A stretch of DNA of 64,000 nt from PALSA-693 sp963780345 (lineage in GTDB: Bacteria > Actinomycetota > Acidimicrobiia > Acidimicrobiales > Palsa-688): NCBI GenBank assembly GCA_963780345.1, contig CAWABU010000002.1:682001-746000 (forward strand), read 5' to 3'. Of this stretch, positions 26,790 to 35,607 are shown piece by piece; position 1 is the stretch's first letter; every line of letters starts with the position of its first letter. A program made the position numbers and the translations under genes. Under the pieces are notes generated by a model, which had not been told where the DNA came from, ran no database searches, and saw nothing but the letters and a program-made list of their open reading frames with translations.

Positions 26790-27563
26790 TCAGACGGCGC
26801 CTCCGTACAGGTCCATAGTTCGGGCCAGACCGCCGTCGACGGAGATGGTCTCGCCGGTGATGAAACGGGCGGCGTCCGTGCACAGGAAGGCGACCACGTC
26901 GGCGATGTCATCGGGCTGGGCCCACCGGCGTAGCGGGGTCTGGGCCTCGATGGTTTCCACCACGCCGGGAACCGCTTTGTTTTTTGCCCACAGATCTGTG
27001 TCCACCACGCCCGGGGCCACCGAATTGACCCGAATCCCCGATGGGCCCAGCTCGATGGCGAGCGATCGGGTGGCCGCATCGAGGGCACCCTTCGACGCCG
27101 CGTAGGCCGTTCGCCTCGGCGTTCCGATGACCCCGGATACCGACGACATGTTGACGATGGCACCTCGACCGGCAGCCACCAGCGAGGGGACGGCGGCCGC
27201 GATGAGCAAGAGCGGGGCCCGCACATTGACGGCCAGGATCTCGTCGATGAGGGCGGCGTCAGTGTCGACGGTGGCCAGACGAGCGGCTACCGCGGCGTTG
27301 TTGATCAGGATGTCGAGGCGGCCGAAGGCTTCGAGGGCGCGATCGACGATATGGGCGGGGGCCGAGGGGTCGCGGAGGTCGGAGCTGATCACCAGCGGGG
27401 CGCCGGTGAGCGCGGCGGCCGTGGCGTGCAGCCCGACAGGGTCCCTCGCCACCAGCCCGACCCGGGCTCCGGCCTGGTCCAGGGCCCGGGCCACGGCCGC
27501 CCCGATCCCCCTGGAGGCTCCGGTGACCAGGGCCGTCCGCCCGCCCAACGAATGGGTTCCCAC
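26790..27563 (-). CDS. Short-chain dehydrogenase/reductase
   Basis: 257-residue classical SDR. The NAD(P)-binding motif TGASRGIG is at 14-21, NNAA lies near 88, the catalytic Ser is in NMSSVSG near 138 and YAASKGA near 152 supplies Tyr and Lys. PG-VDTDLW and a C-terminal ETISVDGG segment are typical of FabG-like members. Cytoplasmic oxidoreductase; the substrate is unknown and the neighbours give no clue. Confidence 0.9.
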   Translation of the reverse strand: MGTHSLGGRTALVTGASRGIGAAVARALDQAGARVGLVARDPVGLHATAAALTGAPLVISSDLRDPSAPAHIVDRALEAFGRLDILINNAAVAARLATVDTDAALIDEILAVNVRAPLLLIAAAVPSLVAAGRGAIVNMSSVSGVIGTPRRTAYAASKGALDAATRSLAIELGPSGIRVNSVAPGVVDTDLWAKNKAVPGVVETIEAQTPLRRWAQPDDIADVVAFLCTDAARFITGETISVDGGLARTMDLYGGAV

Positions 27564-27659
27564 CTGAGAGAGCGTAGGGCGGCGGCCCGGTTCCCCGGGC
27601 CGGGCCGGTGCGGGGCCGCCAGAGGGGCCTCCACAGCTCCCCTATCGAGTGTTCTGGGC

Positions 27660-28115
27660 CTATTGACAGTCCCGGCACCGGCCCAGCACGGCGAAGTGGT
27701 AGGGGTGGATATCGAAGCCGAACCGGGTCCTGGCCGCCCGCGACAGGCCCTGGAAGATGTCGCCGGGAACTTCAACCACCGCCCCGCATCGCTCGCAGAC
27801 GAAGTGCCCGTGGGCGAGCGCGGCCAGATGATAGGTGGCAGGGCCGTGGCCGAGATGCGAGTGGATCACCACGCCGAGCCGTTCGAGCTCGTCGAGGTTG
27901 CGGTAGATGGTGGAAAGGTTGATGTCCGGGGCGCGCGAATGAACCTCCTCGGCCAGCTCCTCGGCGGTCCGGTCACCCGGCGCGTCGAAGAGGGCGTGCA
28001 GCAGCAGCCGGCGGGAGCTGGTGATCCGGCAGCCACGCGCCCGCAGGAGCGTCAACACTTCCTCGACCGTTCCGGCCGACGGGGCCAGCTCGGTACGTTT
28101 GATCACCTCTATCAT
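27660..28115 (-). CDS. Fur-family metalloregulator
   Basis: 151-residue Fur-type repressor: winged helix with ITSSRRLLLHALF and STIYRNLDELERLG, a metal-binding stretch HGHFVCERCGAV, and a second C-x-x-C (CRDC) at the very C-terminus; these cysteines form the structural zinc site. It diverges from a nickel/cobalt permease gene 128 bases away, so a nickel-sensing (Nur-like) role is likely; Zur or PerR-type function is not excluded. A GTG 12 bases inside the ORF is an alternative start. Confidence 0.88.
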   Translation of the reverse strand: MIEVIKRTELAPSAGTVEEVLTLLRARGCRITSSRRLLLHALFDAPGDRTAEELAEEVHSRAPDINLSTIYRNLDELERLGVVIHSHLGHGPATYHLAALAHGHFVCERCGAVVEVPGDIFQGLSRAARTRFGFDIHPYHFAVLGRCRDCQ

Positions 28116-28179
28116 CGTAGGCAGTAGAGGACACTCCCGCGGCGCGGACGGCCTGGCCGTATTACCTGGTGGAGCCTAT

Positions 28180-28194
28180 TGCGACCAGCACGCA
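28180..28194. promoter_or_regulatory. Possible Fur/Nur operator between divergent genes
   Basis: Inverted repeat TGCG - 7 bases - CGCA in the spacer between the Fur-family gene and the nickel/cobalt permease. Streptomyces Nur sites contain TTGC and GCAA half-sites; this one reads TTGCG and CGCAG, so the match is partial. Offered as a candidate only. Confidence 0.25.
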
Positions 28195-28243
28195 GGTAGC
28201 CTAAGGTGCGGCGAACCCAACTGTCGCCCCTGGAGTCGCCGGC

Positions 28244-29425
28244 ATGCCTGACCCCGTGGCCCGCTTCGCCAAGATTCGAAATGCCTTGACCCCTGGTGAA
28301 TGGCTGCGTGTCGGCGGTATGGCCGGATCGATCGTCGTGCTCAACGTCATGGGCTGGGCCATGCTGGCGGCCGCCGTCGGAGGTCACTACCGCATCTCGG
28401 GAACCCAATTCTTCGGCTTCGGGACGGGCATCCTGGCCTACACCCTGGGCATCCGCCATGCCTTCGATGCCGATCACATCGCCGCGATCGACAACACCAC
28501 CCGCAAGTTGATCCAGGACGGGAAGCGACCGCTGAGCGTGGGCTACTTCTTCTCACTCGGCCATTCCAGCGTGGTGTTCGTGCTCGCCGTCTTCCTCAAC
28601 TTCGGGATTCGCGCCCTCAACGGGCAGGTGAAAAACGGGGATTCAGGGCTGCACCACTGGACCGGCATCATCGGCACGGGCGTGTCAGGGACCTTCCTGT
28701 TTCTCATTGCCCTGTTGAACCTGGTGGTGCTGGTATCGATCCTTCGGGTGTCACGGGAGATGCGCCAGGGCCGTTACGACGACGCCGAGCTGGAACGCCA
28801 GCTGGACAACCGTGGGCTTATGAACCGAATCCTGCGAGGGTACGCGCGCCACATCGATACCGGGTGGAAGATGTACCCGGTCGGCGTGCTCTTCGGCCTG
28901 GGATTCGACACTGCGACCGAGGTGGCATTGCTGGTGCTGGCCGGATCCGCGGTCGTGGGCGGTCTTCCTTTCTATGCCGTGTTGTCGCTCCCCATCCTTT
29001 TTGCGGCCGGCATGTGCCTCTTTGATGCGATGGACGGATGCTTCATGAACTTCGCTTACGACTGGGCGTTTTCCCGGCCGATCCGGAAGATCTACTACAA
29101 CCTGACCATTACCGGGCTGTCGGTCTTCGTCGCCCTTTTCATCGGCACCATCGAGATCCTTGGCCTCATCGCCCAGGAAACCAACGCCAGCGGCCCGTTC
29201 TGGGATTTTCTGGCCGGTTTCAATATCAATCGAGCCGGGTTCGTCATCGTCGGCATCTTCGTCGCCACCTGGATGGTGGCCCTGGCCATCTGGCATTTCG
29301 GCAAGATCGAGCAAAAGTGGGAGCTGCAGGCAGCCGAGGCTCGCGCCGAGGCCGGTGAGATCAACAGCCAGTACGAAGCATTGAGCGGGGTCGATCCGGG
29401 GTCCGGGGTCAGGCCGGCCGGGTGA
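28244..29425 (+). CDS. NiCoT-family nickel/cobalt permease
   Basis: 393-residue membrane protein of the HoxN/NixA family. The metal signature HAFDADHIAAIDNTTRK is in the second segment, followed by FSLGHSSVVF and LGFDTATEVALL, the other conserved blocks. It imports Ni2+ and/or Co2+ for metalloenzymes or cobalamin. A GGAG ribosome site lies about 8 bases before the ATG. The divergent Fur-family gene probably regulates it. No nickel enzyme or cobalamin gene is in the window, so the preferred metal is unclear. Confidence 0.93.
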   Translation: MPDPVARFAKIRNALTPGEWLRVGGMAGSIVVLNVMGWAMLAAAVGGHYRISGTQFFGFGTGILAYTLGIRHAFDADHIAAIDNTTRKLIQDGKRPLSVGYFFSLGHSSVVFVLAVFLNFGIRALNGQVKNGDSGLHHWTGIIGTGVSGTFLFLIALLNLVVLVSILRVSREMRQGRYDDAELERQLDNRGLMNRILRGYARHIDTGWKMYPVGVLFGLGFDTATEVALLVLAGSAVVGGLPFYAVLSLPILFAAGMCLFDAMDGCFMNFAYDWAFSRPIRKIYYNLTITGLSVFVALFIGTIEILGLIAQETNASGPFWDFLAGFNINRAGFVIVGIFVATWMVALAIWHFGKIEQKWELQAAEARAEAGEINSQYEALSGVDPGSGVRPAG

Positions 29426-29552
29426 TGGTGCGACCCGGAAGGGGCGCGACGCAGTCCGACCCCGCCGCGGGTCGGCCCCACCCGAGCATCCGGCGGCCAC
29501 CGCCGCCTATGATGCGCCCACGAAAATGACTGGAGGAAGAGGGGGACGGCCG

Positions 29553-30569
29553 ATGGCGGCGCTATCAGACGACATTGCCGGCTACGACGCACCCGCCGTC
29601 ACGCGGTGGCTCGAAGAGAACGTCCAGCGTTTGCAGCCGCCCCTCACCTGGACTCGCTTCACCACGGGCCACTCGAACCTCACCTTCGAACTCGAGGACT
29701 CGAGCGGCCGCCGGGCGGTGATCCGGCGGCCCCCGCTCGGCGAGCTGCAGCCCCGCGCCCATGACATGTCCCGCGAGTACCGCATTATCAGCGCCCTGTG
29801 GCCTACGCCCGTTCCCGTACCCGAGCCGTACGCGTTCTGTCCCGACCCCGACGTGACCGGAGCCCCGTTCTACGTCATGGGCTTTGTCGCGGGCCGGGCC
29901 CTGCCCAACCGCCAGGATCTCGAGAATGTCCCCTGGGACCGCCGGCCCATCGTGAGCACATCCCATATCGACGCCCTGGCCGAGCTGCACCGGCTCGACC
30001 CCGACCAGATCGGCCTCGGTGAACTGGGCGCCAAAGAGGACTACCTCGGCCGCCAGCTGCGGGCCTGGTATCGATCATGGACCTCCTCAGCCGAAGCGGC
30101 CGGCTACGACGATCCCCGCGTCCATGAGCTGCACGACTTCCTGGATCGCAGCAAACCGGTTCAGGGTCCGGCCCGGGTCGCCCATGGCGACTATGGACTG
30201 CACAACTGCCTGGTCGGCGAGGACGGCCACGTGGCGGCCGTCCTCGACTGGGAGGTGGCGACCCTCGGGGACCCGCTCGCGGATCTGGTCTATCTGCTCA
30301 ACCGATGGACCGGGATGCCTGACCTGGCCGGGTATCTGTCGCCCGACGAGCTGGTGGAGCGCTACGAAGAGAAGTCGGGCACCAGCGTCGTCAACCTCGA
30401 CTACTACGTCGCCTTCAACCGCTGGAAATCCGCCTGCATCATCCACGGGGTGTACACGCGGTACGTCCGCGGACAGAAATCGACTGCGGGCGTCGACCTG
30501 GACGGCATGCGAGCCAGCATTGCGATGCTGGTGAGTGGGGCCGCGGAGGCGGCGGAACGGGTGGCCTGA
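29553..30569 (+). CDS. Phosphotransferase-family protein (APH/ACAD10-like)
   Basis: 338-residue kinase-fold protein. It has FTTGHSNLTFEL as nucleotide loop, a lysine-poor RAVIRRPP strand, the Brenner motif VAHGDYGLHNCLV with catalytic Asp near 205, and LDWEVATLGDPLADL for metal binding. This subgroup, related to the ACAD10 N-terminal domain, is linked to acyl-CoA or hydroxy-acid metabolism in actinobacteria. The frame also has an ATG at 29526, but the second ATG (29553) is preceded by GGAGGAAGAGGGGG, so it is preferred. Confidence 0.85.
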   Translation: MAALSDDIAGYDAPAVTRWLEENVQRLQPPLTWTRFTTGHSNLTFELEDSSGRRAVIRRPPLGELQPRAHDMSREYRIISALWPTPVPVPEPYAFCPDPDVTGAPFYVMGFVAGRALPNRQDLENVPWDRRPIVSTSHIDALAELHRLDPDQIGLGELGAKEDYLGRQLRAWYRSWTSSAEAAGYDDPRVHELHDFLDRSKPVQGPARVAHGDYGLHNCLVGEDGHVAAVLDWEVATLGDPLADLVYLLNRWTGMPDLAGYLSPDELVERYEEKSGTSVVNLDYYVAFNRWKSACIIHGVYTRYVRGQKSTAGVDLDGMRASIAMLVSGAAEAAERVA

Positions 30570-30590
30570 CCGAGCCCTCCCGGAAAAGCT

Positions 30591-31247
30591 TCAGCGCGGG
30601 CGATCCTCACCGGAGGCGATGTCCCGGCCGAGGTCGGTCTGCTGATAGCCGGCCGGCGCCGGGATCTCGACGATGGGATCAGGGCGATCGTCGTACTCGA
30701 GGCGCAGGGCTTTCGCGATCACGGCGTGCATGGTGTACATCATGGTGATGTAGGTGAACTCCATGATCTGCTCGTCGCTGAGATGCTCGTGAAGCGAATC
30801 GAAGACTGCGTCGTCGACCCGGCCGAAGCCGGCCACGAGGGCGTCGGTGTACGCCAGCAGCGTCCGCTCGACGGGAGAGAACAGATCCGAGATGCTCCAA
30901 GCCTTGAGCGCTTCTATCTTCTCCTCCGAGAATCCGAGAGCCCGGCACGACTTGCAGTGCTGTGAGAAGACGAACTGGCTGCCGACCAGCCACCCGGCCC
31001 GGGTCTGGCCCAGCTCGCGGAGCGCCGGATCCAGCTTTCGGTCCGGACCGGCGTACAGCCCGAACCCCCGGACGGCGTGCTGGAGCACGTCGGGCGAGTT
31101 GGCGAAGACCGTCCACCAGTTGCCGGGCGTTCCGGTCGCCGTCCCTGGCTCGGCTACCGGATCGCGGTCGCCGAACAGCCGGTCATAGCTCGAGATGACG
31201 ACGGGTGACGTGGCATCGGCGCGAGGGATTTCTCGAAGTCGTGGCAT
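30591..31247 (-). CDS. Carboxymuconolactone decarboxylase/AhpD-like protein
   Basis: 218-residue all-helical CMD-family protein. The redox or active-site pair lies in SQHCKSCRALGFSEEKIEAL, a C-x-x-C as in AhpD-like peroxidase-reductase members, and the second half has the helix pattern SPVERTLLAYTDAL. The start ATG at 31247 fits the family; TATACA lies about 10-15 bases upstream and the message may be leaderless. The divergent VOC gene starts 122 bases away. The exact reaction is unknown. Confidence 0.82.
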   Translation of the reverse strand: MPRLREIPRADATSPVVISSYDRLFGDRDPVAEPGTATGTPGNWWTVFANSPDVLQHAVRGFGLYAGPDRKLDPALRELGQTRAGWLVGSQFVFSQHCKSCRALGFSEEKIEALKAWSISDLFSPVERTLLAYTDALVAGFGRVDDAVFDSLHEHLSDEQIMEFTYITMMYTMHAVIAKALRLEYDDRPDPIVEIPAPAGYQQTDLGRDIASGEDRPR

Positions 31248-31369
31248 CGCCAGACTGTATACATCGTTGCCACGGCCCCGGCAATGGAGGCGTCGGCCGC
31301 AGGGATCCACCAGCGCCCTCAGCCGGACCGCGGTGTACACTCGCGCCAATCGACCGAAGGAGGACTGCC

Positions 31370-31945
31370 ATGGCGTCGAACGGCTCGAATACCAACACCG
31401 AGTTCGAACTCCGCGGCTTCAACCATCTGGCTCTGGTCTGCCGTGATATGGCCGAGACGGTGGCCTGGTACGAGGACGTGCTCGGCATGAAACTGGTCAA
31501 GACGCTGGAGCTCCCCGGTGGCCGCGGCCAGCACTTCTTCCTGGACATGGGCAACGGCGTCGACGGCATCGCCTTCTTCTGGTTCCCGGAAGCGCCCGAA
31601 GGCGTGCCCGGTGAGTCGCTCCAGGCCACAAATGGCATGACCGCCATCGGGACGATGAACCACCTCGCCTTCGATGTCTCCGCCGACAAGATCGAGGAGT
31701 ACCGGCAGCGGCTGATCGACAAGGGCGTCGAGGTCACTCAGGTCGTCAACCACTCCAACACGCTCGACGGTGGCCACAAGCGCGACTACGACCCGGCGAC
31801 CGATGGAGGCGACGTCTTCGTCCGCTCGATCTACTTCACGGATCCCAACGGGACCAAGCTGGAGTTCGCCTGCTGGACCACGACCTTCGACGAGCGCGAC
31901 GTACGGCACGCCCCGGCCAGCGCCCTCACGGCCGCGGACGCCTAG
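31370..31945 (+). CDS. VOC-superfamily (glyoxalase/dioxygenase-like) protein
   Basis: 191-residue vicinal-oxygen-chelate protein. Metal-ligand candidates are His in GFNHLALVCRDM, His in MNHLAFDV and Glu in GTKLEFACW, the three usual positions for a divalent metal. It could be a glyoxalase, dioxygenase or epimerase-type enzyme; the substrate is not evident. The ATG at 31370 has a full GAAGGAGG ribosome site and excludes the longer frame. It converges on the propeller-protein gene. Confidence 0.85.
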   Translation: MASNGSNTNTEFELRGFNHLALVCRDMAETVAWYEDVLGMKLVKTLELPGGRGQHFFLDMGNGVDGIAFFWFPEAPEGVPGESLQATNGMTAIGTMNHLAFDVSADKIEEYRQRLIDKGVEVTQVVNHSNTLDGGHKRDYDPATDGGDVFVRSIYFTDPNGTKLEFACWTTTFDERDVRHAPASALTAADA

Positions 31946-31956
31946 AGCTTCATCCG

Positions 31957-31977
31957 GCCACCGCTGATCGCGGTGGC
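31957..31977. terminator. Hairpin between convergent genes
   Basis: Perfect 7-bp stem GCCACCG / CGGTGGC with a 7-base loop, between the ends of the VOC gene and the propeller-protein gene. No T-run follows on either strand, so it is at best a partial or bidirectional terminator. Confidence 0.35.
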
Positions 31978-32000
31978 GCCTCGGTAGGCCTTTCGACTAC

Positions 32001-33596
32001 TCAGACGACCTGGCTGGCCCAGCCGGCCGGGCTCCAGTAGTCGTTGACGATCCTGCCCTCGGTGCTGACGTAGAACACGTGCATCGACGACGCCGAGTTG
32101 ACCACCGCCGCCGGGCCCGAGGCCGCTTTGGCGGCCCCGGTCACGATCTGGGGGACCCAGCCGCCAGAGGGGGTCCAGTAGTTGTTGCCGATCTGGCCGC
32201 CCGGCGTCTCGTAGAACACGTGCATCAGTGACGGCGAGTTGACCACCGCCGACAGCGTCGAGCCCGCCCTGGCCGCCCCCGGCAGGATCTGACTGGCCCA
32301 ACCGGCCGGGCTCCAGTACTCGTTGACGATCTGCCCGGACGGGCTCACGTAGAACACGTGCATCGACGACGCCGAGTTGACCACCGCCGCCGGACCCGAG
32401 CCCGCCTTGGCCACCCCCGACAGGGTCTGGGCGACCCAGCCACCCGACGGGGTCCAGTAGTTGTTGCCGATCTGCCCGCCCGGCGTCTCGTAGAACACGT
32501 GCATCAGTGACGGCGAGTTGACCACCGCCGACAGCGTCGAGCCCGCCCTGGCCGCCCCCGGCAGGATCTGACTGGCCCAACCGGCCGGGCTCCAGTACTC
32601 GTTGACGATCTGCCCGGACGGGCTCACGTAGAACACGTGCATCGACGACGCCGAGTTGACCACCGCCGCCGGACCCGAGCCCGCCTTGGCCACCCCCGAC
32701 AGGGTCTGGGCGACCCAGCCACCCGACGGGGTCCAGTAGTTGTTGCCGATCTGCCCGCCCGGCGTCTCATAGAACACGTGCATCAGCGACCGCGAGTTGA
32801 CCACCGCCGACAGCCTCGAGCCCGCCCTGGCCGCCCCCGGCAGGATCTGACGGCCCCAACCGGCCGGGCTCCAGTACTCGTTTACGATCTGGCCCGCCGA
32901 GGTCACGTAAAACACGTGCATCGACGACGCCGAGTTGACCACCGCCGCCGGGGCGCTGTACGTGGGAACCGGTTTCGGCGGCGGTACCACCGCCGCCTCG
33001 AGGCAGGGCGCGTTCTGGTTGGCAGTGTTGTCGTCGGTCTGAGAAACGGTGCTACAAGACGGGTCGATCAACCACGGCGGAGTGCAGGACACCATCCGGC
33101 AGGAGATACGCCCGCTGCAGGAGATCTGCTGGTTGCACTGGCCGTAGCGGAATTCGGCGCAACCGACGTGGTAGTGGCTGCAACTGCCGAGGGCGCACTC
33201 GCAACTGAGTCCATCACAGGAGGGACAGAAGCTGCCGCCCCCACAGCCGCATCCGCGACACTCGCCCATGCAGTCGATGTAGTAGCGAGGCCCAGCGCAG
33301 TAGATCGACCCGTCGGCCTTCCACCACCCGCCCGCAAAGGTGCCCGGCGGGCAGGCGTTAACCCCGTTGTTGATGGTGCAGCAGAAGTCGGTGTATCCGT
33401 TGCAGCACGTCGACGAGCAGTCGCAGGCCGTACCCGGGACGCACTGACAGATCTGGGCGTAGGCGGTGCCGGGCCGGACCAGGTAGTCGACCGGTGCGAC
33501 CGACAGGGCCGTTGCGGTCATGGCACTCTTGGCCAGGAAGCTCCGCCGCGACGTGCGGGTCAAGAGAAACCCGCCGATGCGCTCGGTGATACTCAC
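32001..33596 (-). CDS. Tat-exported Cys-rich MauA-like domain fused to seven propeller-like repeats
   Basis: 531-residue exported protein. A twin-arginine signal (TSRRSFLAK, residues 15-23) is followed by a cysteine-rich domain (about 49-196, more than 25 Cys). Its core CPPGT-x4-WW...YYIDC...C-x-C resembles the methylamine dehydrogenase light chain, where that Trp forms the tryptophan tryptophylquinone. After a Pro-rich linker come seven repeats of about 46 residues, alternating AAVVNSASSMHVFYV and SAVVNS-S-LMHVFYET types; seven such blades would close one beta propeller of the kind seen in PLL-like lectins. No mauG-like or other maturation gene is adjacent. The cofactor and the function are inference. 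Start GTG at 33596. Confidence 0.8.
   Translation of the reverse strand: MSITERIGGFLLTRTSRRSFLAKSAMTATALSVAPVDYLVRPGTAYAQICQCVPGTACDCSSTCCNGYTDFCCTINNGVNACPPGTFAGGWWKADGSIYCAGPRYYIDCMGECRGCGCGGGSFCPSCDGLSCECALGSCSHYHVGCAEFRYGQCNQQISCSGRISCRMVSCTPPWLIDPSCSTVSQTDDNTANQNAPCLEAAVVPPPKPVPTYSAPAAVVNSASSMHVFYVTSAGQIVNEYWSPAGWGRQILPGAARAGSRLSAVVNSRSLMHVFYETPGGQIGNNYWTPSGGWVAQTLSGVAKAGSGPAAVVNSASSMHVFYVSPSGQIVNEYWSPAGWASQILPGAARAGSTLSAVVNSPSLMHVFYETPGGQIGNNYWTPSGGWVAQTLSGVAKAGSGPAAVVNSASSMHVFYVSPSGQIVNEYWSPAGWASQILPGAARAGSTLSAVVNSPSLMHVFYETPGGQIGNNYWTPSGGWVPQIVTGAAKAASGPAAVVNSASSMHVFYVSTEGRIVNDYWSPAGWASQVV
32053..32948. repeat. Coding tandem repeats (279-bp double-blade unit)
   Basis: DNA encoding the seven propeller blades. 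The unit of two blades is 279 bp (93 codons): 32332-32610 and 32611-32889 differ at only about seven positions by eye, while the flanking units are more diverged. This indicates recent in-frame duplication or conversion, keeping the blade number at seven. Confidence 0.85.
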
Positions 33597-33767
33597 CGGC
33601 TCACGCCCGGTCCTGTACTTCCCTGGCTCCAGGTGCCGGGACGGGTAACCGCAACCATCGCCCGACTATAGACAACGACCTCTTTCGGCCGTCACCAGCG
33701 TTGAGCCCCCTCACCGGTCGGAAGAGCCCGCGGCCGGTCCGGCCCGGCGGCGAGCACGACCCAGCGG

Positions 33768-35435
33768 CTAGGCCCGTGCTTTGATGGCCCGGCGGGCCCA
33801 GGCCAGGACCGCTTTCAGGTCGCCATCGTCAAGGAAGTAGGCGACCACTCCGAAGGCGACGATGGCGGCCCCCGCGGCGGGCACCGCCAGCGCGACCGCC
33901 TCCAGCTTGTGATGCAGCGGCACCACCATGCTGACCGCCACGCCCACCGCGGCGCCCGCGGCGCCGGCCGCCAGCCCGGCCAGCGCAGCGCGATTGACCC
34001 CCTGCACGGCGGCCGGGCCGCAGATCCTCCGGGTGACGATGACCAGCGGGATGGCCACCACGGTCTGACCGATGGTCGTACCCAGGGCGAGAGCGGGGAC
34101 CACCAATCGGGCGGGGACCAGCTCGGCCAGCACCACGTCGGCGAGGATGACCAGCAGCCAGCTTCCGGCCAGCGTCGCCGCAGCCACCTTGAGCCGCCCG
34201 ATGACGAACATCACCCGCGACAGGTTCGTGATCACGGCAACGCCCGCGATGGCGGGTGCGAACAGGGCGAAGGCAAGGGTCAGCTGGGGTATCTGATCGG
34301 TCTGCTTGGCCAGAACGTGGGCGGCGGGAACGGCGATGGCCGCCATCACCGCCGTACCCAGCCACGACATGAGCAGGATGGCTCGAGTCGATCCGGCGCT
34401 GGTCTGGTCGAAGGCTGCCCCATCGCGAGCGGACAGGACCGGGAAAGCGCTGACGACGATGGACAGGACCAGGACCGCGGCGACCGAGTTGAACACCTGG
34501 GAGGCGTAGTTGAACAGGACGACCCCGCCGGTCTGGCCGAGCCCATTGGCCAGGACGATGGCCACGATGGTGGCCACCTCAATGGCAACGAGCTCCGCGA
34601 AGCCGACGAGCGCCAAGCCCCCCGCCCGGCCCGCCACCCCGGGCGGGAATCGCAGGGCCGGGCGCAGCCGCAGATGCAGCCGCCAGGTCGGAGGCACGGC
34701 CACGAGCACCAGGACAGCGATGCCGATGGTGGTCCCGACCGACAGCACCAGCTCGGCCGCGTGTGGCAGCTGGGACAGCGACTGCCCCTTGTTGAGCGGC
34801 ACGAAGGCCAGATAGCAGGCGATGAGCACCAGGCTCGAGATCCCGGGACCGATGGACGGCGCCGCGAAGCGGCGGTACGACTGCAGCAGCCCAAACAGGA
34901 CGACCGAGATCCCGTACAGGAGGGCCTGAGGGGCGAAGGCCACCAGCATGCTGCCGGTGGCGGACACGACCTCGGCCCGGGCGCAATGGGCGTTCGGATT
35001 GGCCGGGTTGAGCAATGAGGCGATGGGACCGGCCGCGGCGGCGATGACCACCACCACCGGCACCATGATGATGGCGGTCCACGTCAGGAGCGCGGAAGTG
35101 ATGTGGCCGACTCGGGCCTTCTCCGCCGGGTCTCTCGCCGCCCGCTCGGCTGAGCGGGCCAGCACCGGGACCATGGCGCTCGTCAGCGCACCGCCCAGGA
35201 CCAGCTCATACAGCATGTTGGGAACCTGGTTGGCGGTGACGTACGCCCCGCCCAGGCACGTGGCGCCGACGGTCTGCGAGAACACCAGCGTGCGGACCAG
35301 ACCGAGCAGCCGGGACAGGATCGTGAGGCCGGCGACGATGGCAGCCCCCCGGGCGATGCCAGCACCAAGGCCCGAGGTCCGCCCTGGGTCCGCCGGTTCG
35401 GCCAGCTCAGTGCCTTTGGTGTCGTTGGCCAGCAC
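33768..35435 (-). CDS. murJ: MurJ/MviN-family lipid II flippase
   Basis: 555-residue membrane protein with about 14 segments and the MurJ N-terminal pattern TILSRLLGLVRTLVFSQTVG followed by AYVTANQVPNMLYELVLGGALTSAMVPVL. It flips the lipid-linked peptidoglycan precursor outward. The GTG at 35435 is preferred over a TTG 6 bases upstream because AGGAG lies 7 bases before it. The C-terminus is a short basic tail. It does not carry the cytoplasmic pseudokinase domain of mycobacterial MviN, and no wall-synthesis gene is adjacent. Confidence 0.9.
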   Translation of the reverse strand: MLANDTKGTELAEPADPGRTSGLGAGIARGAAIVAGLTILSRLLGLVRTLVFSQTVGATCLGGAYVTANQVPNMLYELVLGGALTSAMVPVLARSAERAARDPAEKARVGHITSALLTWTAIIMVPVVVVIAAAAGPIASLLNPANPNAHCARAEVVSATGSMLVAFAPQALLYGISVVLFGLLQSYRRFAAPSIGPGISSLVLIACYLAFVPLNKGQSLSQLPHAAELVLSVGTTIGIAVLVLVAVPPTWRLHLRLRPALRFPPGVAGRAGGLALVGFAELVAIEVATIVAIVLANGLGQTGGVVLFNYASQVFNSVAAVLVLSIVVSAFPVLSARDGAAFDQTSAGSTRAILLMSWLGTAVMAAIAVPAAHVLAKQTDQIPQLTLAFALFAPAIAGVAVITNLSRVMFVIGRLKVAAATLAGSWLLVILADVVLAELVPARLVVPALALGTTIGQTVVAIPLVIVTRRICGPAAVQGVNRAALAGLAAGAAGAAVGVAVSMVVPLHHKLEAVALAVPAAGAAIVAFGVVAYFLDDGDLKAVLAWARRAIKARA

Positions 35436-35568
35436 CTGCAACTCCTGACTCCCGGATGGGAGGCCAACGTCCCGTCTCGTCGCTGGCAGGCAGACTCCTG
35501 CTCAGGCAGGAAACCGGCCGGTAGGTAGGCAGGACGCGTAGGCCCAAACAGTGGAGTCCAGAGCCCCG

Positions 35569-35587
35569 GGATAAATACGCCTTATCC
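35569..35587. terminator. Short AT-containing hairpin downstream of the P450 gene
   Basis: Inverted repeat GGATAA - 7 bases - TTATCC, about 20 bases past the P450 stop in its direction of transcription. The stem is only 6 bp and there is no T-run, so a terminator role is uncertain. Confidence 0.3.
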
Positions 35588-35607
35588 GGAGGTGACCGCC
35601 AACGCGC

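Noticed and set aside
28116..28243. Cobalamin or other riboswitch before the nickel/cobalt permease
   Set aside because: No B12-box-like sequence and only 128 bases shared by two divergent promoters.
32332..32889. Regular repeats that could suggest a CRISPR array
   Set aside because: The unit is 279 bp, in frame and coding; there are no short repeats with unique spacers and no cas genes.
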